Assembly (NCBI GenBank): GCA_001724265.1 | Contig: MEDY01000064.1 | Span: 117,758 to 181,757 of the forward strand | Length of the DNA: 64,000 nt | Direction: 5' to 3' | Source of the DNA: Rhizaria sp. SCN 62-66 | Lineage: Eukaryota; Rhizaria, unplaced | Shown: positions 55,501 to 64,000 of the stretch, piece after piece | Position numbering within the stretch: the first letter of the stretch is position 1 | Layout: the number at the start of each line of letters is the position of its first letter | The notes under the pieces: model-generated | Told to the model about the DNA's origin: nothing | Seen by the model: the letters and a program-made list of their open reading frames with translations, nothing else | The model's database searches: none | Translations under genes and position numbers: made by a program

Positions 55501-57332
55501 AGCTGCTCGTGTCGCGCTGGGACCCAGCGCTGAGCCAGCAGGTCTTCGCGACCTGGGCCGCGATGATCGACTCGGAGGGCTGGCTGCCGCGCGAGCAAAT
55601 CCTCGGCGACGAGGCACGCACGCGCGTGCCCGAGGAGTTCCAGACGCAGCGCAGTGACATCGCGAACCCGCCGACGCAGGTGCTTGCGCTCAAGACGATG
55701 CTGGCGCACATGCTCGAGCGCGAGGGCGCGCGCCTGGGCTGCGAGCTCAAGCTCGCGGGCTCGCTGCACCACGCCGTCGACAAGTGCGGCGGCGCCGACA
55801 ACATCAAGTGGTCGTCTGAGTTCACGCAGTTCGTGGCGTTCCTGCGGGACGTGTTGCCGTCGTACCGCCGCCAGGCGATGTGGTACCTGCAGAGCCAGGC
55901 TGCGCCCGCGCACGCCGACCCGCAGGCCACAGGCGTGAGCTACGAGGAGCTGGTCAAGGCCACGACCGCGACGCAGCCCGGCCAGGTGAGCGAGGCTGCG
56001 GTCGAAGCGCTCCTGGCCGACGCGAAGGCCAAGGCGGCCGCCCGCGCCGAGGACGCCGCCGCGAGCAGAATCGTGCCGGACGATCTGCCGTGGACTCTGA
56101 CGCGCGACCTCTCGTGGCTCAACGCGAGCGTGTACATGTGGCACTCGCGCACGCGCGCGCACGCGCTGTCATCGGGGCTGGACGACTACCCGCGGCTGCC
56201 GATCGGGCCTAGTCCGTTCGTGCTGTCCGAGGGCCACGTCGACTTGCAGGCGTGGCTCATCATGTCGGCCAACACGCTCGCCGACCTCTCCGAGACGTTG
56301 TTGGACCTTGCGACGATCATCGGCGACGAGAACATCAACAACATCATCACCAGCAACAACACGAACAAGAACAAGAACGCGAACTACCGCGACGACACCA
56401 ACAAAAACAACGCCGACAGCACTGAGGAAGTGCCCGCCCCCGAGCGCATCACGGTCAACAACCGCGCGTTCCCCGTCACGGGCCCCGCGCGCTCCCTGCG
56501 TTTCCCGCCCGGCACCACGCCCGCGGCGCGCGACTTTTACACCGCGCTGGCGATGCACGAGCACGCGGCCGAGAGCGAGCTGACGCAGCAGACGCTGAAC
56601 CAGCTCCCGCCGCTGCTGCCCGTCCCGCCGCCGCGGCGCCCGTTCAACCGTGCTGCGCTGGAGAAGGACATCATATTTTTCCGCTCCAAGGCCGAGTCGC
56701 TGCTGCAGACGATGAACCGGCTGATGTACGACCCCGTGGCGAAGAAGTACGCCGACTTCGCCGTCATCGCAGGCAACTACGACGCCGAGGCGCAGAACGT
56801 GTACGACCGGTTCGTGCGCAAGTTCGGCGTCAAGGACGGCGCCAAGGACGTCAAGCCGGGGCACGTGTTCATTCACCACGACGGCTACGTGTCACTGATG
56901 CCGCTGTTCTTGGGGCTTGTGCCCGTCGAGTCCAACTCGACCAAGACGCCCTCGAAGCTGCTGAGCATGCTCGACGTGCTGTCGTCGCCGCAGGTCATGA
57001 CCAACTTCGGCATCCGCTCGCTCTCGCGCGCGGACCCGCTGTTCGGGGCCGGGGAAAACTACTGGCGCGGCAACGTTTGGGTGCCCGTCAACGTGCTTGC
57101 GCTGCAAGGCCTCACGGGCTACGTTGAGGCCACGAGCGGGGAGATGCGGGAGAAGATCGTCAAGCTGCGGGAGAAGCTCAAGGATGGAATCATTAGCAAC
57201 TTGTATCAGGAGTATAAGAAGAAGGGTTATTTGTTTGAGAACTATGAGGCTAACTCGGGGCACGGTGCGCGTTGTGCGCCGTTCACCGGGTGGAGTGCGC
57301 TCGTGGTGCTGCTGATGGACGGATCCGTCTAA
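52542..57332 (+). CDS. MOGS: Mannosyl-oligosaccharide glucosidase (ER glucosidase I, GH63)
   Basis: Exons 52542-52736, 52874-55039 and 55173-57332 (donors AAG|GTCAGT and CAG|GTACAT, acceptors CTCCAG and GCCCAG; phase 0) give 1,506 residues and a TAA stop. After a Ser/Ala/Pro-rich cytosolic tail, residues 65-81 (SSVIAVLVVLLAAAAM) are a type II signal anchor. The N-terminal GH63 domain begins YKWGTYRPSVYVGLRARHP at about 184 with FGLMWFDP. The (alpha/alpha)6 catalytic domain has [20 protein letters not shown] at about 886, ENYWRGNVWVPVN at about 1414 and YEANSGHGARCAPFTGW at about 1477; the acidic residues in the WDEGFH and YE blocks are expected to be catalytic. It removes the outermost alpha-1,2-glucose from N-glycan precursors in the ER. 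It is nearly twice the human length because of His/Asn/Gln/Lys-rich insertions (about 53040-53130, 53900-54120, 54740-54860, 56340-56430). Confidence 0.96.
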
Positions 57333-59314
57333 GTTCGATCTACGCTCCCTTCGACTCGCAAGGTTTAAGGAGTGAAACTTAACTGTCCGCTTGAAGTAGC
57401 GTCAGCGATGCAGTCACTTTGTGCTTTTTTTGTCATGATGAGTTGCGACTTGTTATTTCGAAACAAAAAAAAAAAATCCTCATAACTATTTGTACAGCAG
57501 CGACCACACGGCTTACTATGTGGTTGGTATCCTATTATGTATTTGTTTTCTGCCAGTTTCCTACTCTTTATATGGTTGCACTAATTTACTTTTTGCTCTT
57601 GATGTTTTATAGTTCCGATCATTTCCTCGTTCCCAATTTCTTTTGTTCAAGTATATCTTGGCACATATTTGCACTGTTCTTTGTTCTGCTCGCGTTTATT
57701 TTTTCAACCATGCATCGCTTGTTCTTGCTCACCCGCACGCTCTCAAATTTGCAGTTGCTCTTTCTGAAAGTTCAACACGAACATCACTACTATGACTCGA
57801 GAACAGTGGCTTGTATAGTTGTCTTTGCCTAGTTGCATGGTGTCTCTTTTATTCTTTATTCGTCTTCGGGGAGGAGTTCCTATTGCGTCTCTCAACATGC
57901 ATCGGTCTCTTTCCCTCCTGGCTTCCTTGTAACTTGCATCAGTATCACGCACTCACAGTTATTAGGCCTGCTGTGATGCTTCTTGTTGATACTTATTGTT
58001 TCTTGATCATGTGGATCACAATCCGTCCAGTAAAAACACTTCAAAACGTGTTGCTATTGTTATATTTTCATTTCAGACACTAACAATGCTTACGTCTCAA
58101 CAGCTCTCTCTTTGCTCGATCGAGAGTGCGTTGTACTGACGCTATTGCTTCTTCGAAGCAACTCCACTACTCAACTATGTAAGGCTCTTTTTATTTTTCA
58201 ACTATGTTTACTGAACCCACTTTGCCTGTCTATATATTCGCCTGTATTTCAACCGCGTCTGTGGGGGGGCTATCAGGAATGTGTGTACTGCTCTGTTCAT
58301 ATGTCACAACATCCGCGGTATCCGCGGCAACTGTATATTTCGATGCAATCCAACAATAAAATTTCGACTTTTATGTCACAAACAAACGCCTCGATCTGAA
58401 TTCGTATTTCTCTAATTCTTTGAACGAGCTTACTGTGAGGAACAATAACTGTTGTGTGTATAGAAGATAAGATCGATATGAAGAACCAAGTACAAATACG
58501 ACAATATACACTTGATGGCACAAGAAAAAAGAAAAAGACGAATAAAACAAAAATGACCATGCTCACGAATAAAAGGGGAAATCGTCCACGCAATCATTCA
58601 CAGCAGCATCATACAACTCTACATTGTAGACTATGGGCACAGTAGTCTCAATCCTGTAAACTGACAGAAAAGAACACTACAACAGCAACAGCACAGAGCA
58701 ACAATCAAAAAAAGCAACGACAAAAAATACACACAGAGACACAAACATGTGCGGATAAACGATATTAAATATGCAACACAGATCTGGGCTATTGTCAACA
58801 AGAAGTCCTGTCGAGACACAAAGACAAGGTGGAAACGTCAAACGTTATGGCCTGTGTCTGTTGTACGATTATCACGACTGTTTTCGCAAGAGCCATTTAC
58901 ATCACCACTCAAATATGTTACAAGAAACACGTTTAAAAAAAAGAAAATACGCCTTGCTACTGCTGAATCACAAACACAGTCACGACCTGTCTCTCGTTCT
59001 CACTCTAAAACAAAAAGACTCAAGACAAGACTGGTCGAATCAAGCAAAAACAAAAACGAAACGAAATATGTAAGAGCATACAAAATACAAGACATGATGT
59101 GTCGAAAGACACTCACAGACGTACATCGTACTTGCGTACGCAAAATGAAACTAACGTACAAAGAGGATATCGAATGCACTGGATATAGGACCATACCACT
59201 GGACATGTCGAAACAAACACGGACACTAGATGCTAGCTAGCATGGCAACATCGGCAGCAAGTGTGTTTTTCGGGCATGTCAGCATCACTGATCGCGTTTA
59301 GGTTGTCCGCTCGG
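57333..59314. other. AT-rich spacer between convergent genes, 2 kb
   Basis: 3' sequence of MOGS (+) and of the Q-rich LOTUS-like gene (-). Homopolymer A and T runs are common. ORFs up to 163 codons (for example 58749-59240) have a composition set by local AT content. I see no RNA gene. Confidence 0.6.
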
Positions 59315-60075
59315 TTAGAACCCGCCCTGGCCAGAGTTGTCGTTACTGTGGAACAGCTCCGACGGCAGCAGCGCGCCGCCACTCACGTTGACGCCCAAGC
59401 CCATGGCGCTTGACGCCGAGGCCGAGGGCGACTGCTTGAGTCCGCCGCCAATCACCCCGCTGCCGCCAGCGCCACCGGAGACGTTGAGGTCGCTGCCGGC
59501 GCCCGCGAGCCCGGTGTGGGGGCTGTGCGAGTGTGAGTGCAGCGAGAGCGCGTCGCTGCCCAGCCCGCCGACACCGACGCCAGCGTTGGTATTGCTGCTG
59601 GAGAGCTGCATGCCAAGCGGGGACGAGAAGCCGAAGATGTCGTAGCCGCCGCCGCTGCCGAGCCCGACGCTGCTGCTGCCGCCGAGACCGCCCATGCCGA
59701 GCCCGCCCAGCCCCGCGCCGGCGCCGAGGCCAAGGCCAGTGGCGGAGCCGATGGTGGAGCCGTGCACCGACACAGAACCCATGTCGCCGCCGGCGATGCT
59801 GCTGTGCAGACTGGCGTTGCTGACCGAGACGCCGCCCAGCGAGCCGTGGTGATGGTGCTGCTGCTGCGGGTGCTGCCCGTGGGCGTGCGAGTGCGAGTGC
59901 GCCAGATGGCCGCTGCCCAGCAACGCGTTGTGGCCGTGGGCCGAGGGCGCGTGGAGAATGTTGCCGAGGCCGAGGTTGCTGTTGCCGAGCCCGTGCGCGT
60001 GGCCCATGAGCGGGTTGTAGTGGCCGTGTGCCAGCGACGACCCGCCCTGTGACTGTTGCTGGGACTGCTGCTGCA

Positions 60076-60106
<31 letters not shown>

Positions 60107-63100
60107 GTACTGGCCGACAGACGCGCTGTCACCGACCAGCATCCCGCCGAAGGGCGAGGCCGAGTTGGCCAGGCCGCCGGAGGATGTGTTGACCACAGTG
60201 CTGTTGTTCGAGAGCATCATCATGCCCGTCGACGTCGAAGACGACGAGGACGAGGCCGAGGCAACCGAGCCCGAGTGCAGCGGGAACTGTTGCGATTTGC
60301 TCGACGCGTTCTTGAAGTCGGTTGAGTTGAAGAAGTCGGCCACGTGGTGCGCGTTGAAGGGCGCCACGGCGTCGAATGACTGGTGGTGCGCGCGTTGCTG
60401 CTGTTGCTGTTGCTGTTGTTGTTGCTGCTGCATTTGCTGAAACTGCTGCATCTGCTGCTGCTGTTGCTGCTGGTTCGCGTTGCTGTTGAAGTTGGCGTTG
60501 TTGTTATTGTTGCTGCTGTACTGGCCCATCCCCTGCATTGGTCCCAGGCCGGCAATTATCGTATTGTTGTTACTGTTGCTGTTGCCGCCACCAGTGCCAG
60601 CGCCGGCGTTGAACATCCCGCCCATCATGCCGCCCGCTCCGGGGCCCGCGGCCACGGCGGCGGCGGCGGCCGCGGCGGCGGCGGCGTAAGGCGTGAGCAT
60701 CGGCGAAGGCGCCCCGAAGGATGAGCCCGCACTGGTGGAGGCGCCGCTCTTGACGTGGCCGCTCATGCTGTTGCTGCTGCTGCCGCCGATGCCCTGCACG
60801 CCCGCGCCCGCAGCGCCGCGATTGGCGTTGCTGTTGGCGTTGGCGGTCGAGTTGGTCAGCATGTCGCCGACGCCGACGCCGACGCCGACGCCGCCCATCC
60901 CGGCGCCAGAGGCGGCGGCGTTGGCGGCGGCGGCGGCGGCGGCGGCCGCGAGCTGGTTGTTGTGGAGCGCGGAGGACGCGGACAATGGTGGCAGCGCGGG
61001 GGAGCCGTGCTGCAACTGTTGTTGTTGCTGCTGCTGCTGCTGCTGCTGTTGCTGCTGCTGTTGCTGCTGCTGGCCGAGGGCGAAGCGGTATTGCGCCACG
61101 GCGTGGTTGAACGAGGCCGAGTCCGCGCCCGCGGCCACTGCAGCGGCGGTGGCGGCGGCGCGCTGCTGCATCTGCAGTTGTGCCTGAGCCTGAGCCTGCG
61201 CCTGCGCTTGAGCCTGGGCCTGGGCCTGAGCTTGGGCCTGCGCCTGGGCCTGAGCCTGGAAGGCCTGCTGCTGGTGCTGCTGGTGCTGTTGTTGCTGCTG
61301 CTGCAGGAAGTGGTACAGGAACATCTCCGTCGTGGCCACGTCCGCGCCCGCCGCCGCAGCCGCGGCCGCGGCCGCGGCGCCCGCCGCGCCCGCGCCCATG
61401 CCGTGGCTCAGCGCGGCGTGGTTGTGGCTCTGCCCGTGGCTGTGGCTGAGGCTGTGGCCCTGGCCGTGGGCGCCGTGGCCGAGCCCGTGCCCGTGCGCGC
61501 TGCCCGCGACCGAGCCCGGGTGCGATCCCAGGCGCATGGAGCCGGCGCTGGCGGACCCGCTGGGCTTAAAGCCGAGCTCGCCGCCGGAGCCAGCCAGCGG
61601 GTTCATGCCGGCCGCGAGCCCGTTGAGCGCGTTGCTGCTGCCACTCGACGGCAGGCCCGCGAAGACGCCGCCGCCGACGCCGCCAGTGCTGCCGGAGCGC
61701 GCCTGCGGCAGTGGGACGCCGCCGGCCCCGTACGCGCCGCTGCCCGTGCTGCCGTGGTGGTGCATCCCGTGCCCGCCGGCCCCCGCGGCAGCGGCAGCGG
61801 CCGCGGCCGCGGTCGTGCGGCGGCTGCTACCGAGCCCGCCGCCCGCGTTGCCCGCGGCGACAGCGGCCGCGGCGGCGGCGGACACCGCGGCCGACGCCGA
61901 GGGCGAGCCAGGGATGCCCGAGCCCGCGGCGCCCGCGGCGGGGGTCGTCGCCGCGGAGCCGGGGACGCGGGCGCCGGTGTAGGCGTTCGCGTTGGCGTTG
62001 GTGCCAGTGGCACTGGAGCCTGCCGACACGCCCGAGCGTGCCAGCTGCTGCTGTTGCTGTTGCTGGTGCTGGGCGGTGGAGCCGCTGGCGCTGGCGCTGC
62101 CACTGACGCTGCCGCTGGGCGTGAGCGCGCTGGTGAAGGCGGGCGCGGTCGCCGCGAGCAGCAGCATCTGCTGGTGTTGATGTGACTGCGCGCCGTCCGC
62201 GGGGCCCGCCACGCTGCCGCTCGCGCTCACGGCCCCGCTCGCCGCCTTGTCGCCCGCGATGCCGGGGGCGGTCGCGGCGGCGGCGGCGGCGCCCGCGGCC
62301 GCGCTGGCGCTGGCGCTGGCCGCCGCGGCAACGGCAGCGGCCGCGGCGGCGGCGGCCGCGGCCCCAGTCGGGTCTGGCGCGAGCGCGACCTGGGGGTTGT
62401 ACTGGTGGTCCGTGCCGACGATGAAGTAGCCCTTGGTGTGGTGCTCCAGGAAGCGCTTAAGCCCGCCGTAGCGCTCCTTAAGCATCGTCGGCAGCGAGTG
62501 GTTGTTGGTCTCGGCGTGGAGCAGCGAGCCCAGTCGGCCGACGGGCAGCGAGCCCTTGCGCCGCAGAATGCGGTGGATCAGGTCGATCAGCTGGTCCTTG
62601 CTCAGCTCCGGCGGGTCGAACTGCTTCGCGTGTGCCAGGTGCCGCACCATCGAGCTGATGCCGCCGTCCAGGTTGTCCGCGGGGGTCGCAGAAGTCACGG
62701 CGGCCGCGGCGGCCGCGGCGGCGGCTGCAGCGGTGGCGGCTGCCACGGCCGCGGAGGCAGCGGTGCTGGGGGTGGCCGCGGCCGCAGCCGCAGTTCCAGC
62801 CGCCGCGGCAGTCGCTGCGCCGGCGGTGCCGGTGACCGTGACGACCGCGGGCTGCGCGGCCCCGTCGACGGCCACAGCAGCGTCGCCCGCGGCGGCCGCA
62901 GCGGCCGCGGCCAGCTGCGGCGACTGGAGCGGACTGGGGCTCGCCACCGCAGTGGTGGCGGACTTGGTGCTCACGCTGATGTGCGTCAGCGTCTGTGACC
63001 GCAGCGGCGCGCCCAACGGCCGGTCGCCACCCGCGCCGCCGGCACCGGGCGCGCCCGCGCCGGCGCTACCGTCGGCCGCGGCGGCCGAAGAGTCATGCGA

Positions 63101-64000
63101 ACTGCTGTTGGCGCCGTCATCGTCGACGTCGTCGTCGTCGTCTTCGTGGAGCCCGGCCTCGCTGTGGTCGCCGTCGTGCGCCTCGTCCTCTTCGTCGTCA
63201 TCGTCGTCGCCGTGTAGCAGCGTGTCGGCGTCGTCGCCGTCGCCGTCGCTGTCGTTGTCGCTCGTCGCCGCGCTGCGCGACACGCCGCTACCGCGGCGCC
63301 GCTGCGGGCGCGGCAGCAGCTGCTGTCCCGGCTTGCCGCTGCCATCGGCCGCGGTGGCGGTCGCCGCAGAGTCGGTCTCGGTCGAGGCAGCGCCCGCGGC
63401 ATCACCGGCGTTGGCAGCGCTGCCGTCCGCGCCGACTGCGTGCTTGTCGCCAGCAGCCGCGGCAGCAGCGCGACCGCGGGACTTGGTGGCGCTCGCCTCC
63501 GCGGCCGCGGCGACGCCGGTGATCACTGGCGCCGCCGCGGACTCGACCGCAGCCGCAGCGCCGCCGGCCGCAGCGGTGGGGGACGCTGCGCTCGCGGCGG
63601 CGGCAGCAGCGGCGGCGACGGCCGCGGCGGCCGCGGCGTTGGCCCTGCGGCCGCCCCTGGTGCCAGCGGCGCCATGCTGGCCGCCTTGCAGCAGCTGCTG
63701 CTGCAGGTGCTGCTGGTGCGTCGAGGCGACTAAGCGGACCTTGGAGGCGTCGGCGACGGTCTGGCCGCAGCGCAGGGATGTCATGCCGCTGGTGCTCGTC
63801 GCCGCCGTCGCGTCCGAGACCATGGACCGCGCGCTCGAGGGGCGCGCGGGGCCCGCGCCCGCTCCGGCCGCGCCGGTGACAACGACGGAGCCGCCGCCGC
63901 CGCCGCTTGAGGGGACAGAGGGCAGCAGGCTCGGCGCCGCTGCGCCCGCAGCCGTCGCGGGCGCGGGCTGGCCGGGCACTGAGGCGGCCGCGGCAGCCGC
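59315..64000 (-). CDS. Q/A/G-rich protein with LOTUS-like domain, 5' end outside window
   Basis: The frame is open from the window edge to TAA at 59315, over 1,550 codons, with no start codon assigned. One conserved-looking block lies at about 62390-62660: ELSKDQLIDLIHRILRRKG, then LPVGRLGSLLHAETNNHSLP and ERYGGLKRFLEHH, ending FIVGTDHQYNP. Predicted helix-helix-strand order and the GGLKxFL motif resemble LOTUS/OST-HTH winged-helix domains, which bind RNA structures or DEAD-box helicases. This is a pattern-based call. The rest is low complexity: acidic patches (63110-63240), His-x-His arrays (59830-60020 and 61395-61500), poly-Gln runs (60055-60110, 60390-60470, 61016-61072), a (Gln-Ala)n tract, and Ala/Gly/Ser stretches. 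I infer an RNA-binding or transcriptional regulator prone to condensate formation. Confidence 0.75.
61016..61072 (-). repeat. Poly-Gln tract of 19 codons
   Basis: Mixed CAG and CAA codons encode 19 consecutive glutamines. It is the longest uninterrupted Gln run in the window. Confidence 0.92.
61182..61259 (-). repeat. Hexanucleotide tandem repeat encoding (Gln-Ala)n
   Basis: Thirteen 6-base units of the form GCCTGN or GCTTGN on the + strand encode alternating Gln-Ala. Third-position differences between units mean it is not freshly expanded. Confidence 0.9.

Noticed and set aside
1-64000. tRNA genes, especially a CUA-anticodon tRNA
   Set aside because: I looked for T-loop (GGTTCGA-like) and anticodon-arm patterns in the spacers on both strands and found none I could support. 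The decoding tRNA must lie elsewhere.

Overview
The window is nuclear DNA of a eukaryotic microbe (a protist) that I cannot place further. The evidence is GT-AG introns of about 85-210 bases, AT-rich spacers between very GC-rich genes, long homopolymer tracts (Q, A, H, D), and eukaryote-only genes: OGFOD1, CHID1, MRTO4, the GH63 ER glucosidase, a Hook-family dynein adaptor and a mitochondrial IF2. I see no bacterial, viral, transposon, tRNA, rRNA or CRISPR feature.

Layout. 1-16.5 kb: one giant, less GC-rich gene on the + strand for a protein of about 5,490 residues with an AT-hook. 16.9-21.6 kb (-): mitochondrial IF2 with a long NPF-repeat N-terminus. 22.3-24.8 kb (+): OGFOD1, four exons. 25.4-27.8 kb (-): CHID1-like GH18 protein. 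29.1-30.6 kb (+): four-helix PepSY-TM-like protein, three exons. 31.4-31.8 kb (+): small basic protein. 32.0-34.9 kb (-): four-helix membrane protein with a coiled-coil N-terminus. 36.5-41.8 kb (-): FHA protein with a huge His-rich tail. 42.2-43.4 kb (-): secreted Lys-rich helical orphan. 44.0-44.7 kb (+): MRTO4. 45.4-51.8 kb (-): Hook-family adaptor with two possible 3' ends. 52.5-57.3 kb (+): MOGS/GCS1. 59.3-64 kb (-): partial Q/A/G-rich protein with a LOTUS-like domain.

Main result. In three genes a TAG lies in frame inside continuous coding sequence: the giant gene (10323), CHID1 (26667) and the FHA gene, where it falls between the two halves of one FHA domain (40909). A fourth gene has three TAGs in one frame, which a 120-nt intron could also explain. 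Two more genes reach TAG and then TGA a few codons later. All terminal codons I can fix are TAA or TGA, and no gene needs TAG as its stop. The simplest reading is a nuclear code in which UAG is a sense codon. The amino acid cannot be read from this window.

Other points. The Hook gene appears to have alternative last exons, giving a canonical soluble Hook C-terminus or a membrane tail anchor. Eight of 14 inferred 5' splice sites read GTACG and only one reads GTAAGT. Several genes serve protein synthesis and the ER (mtIF2, OGFOD1, MRTO4, MOGS), but I see no operon-like organisation. Four gene pairs are divergent and share a spacer.
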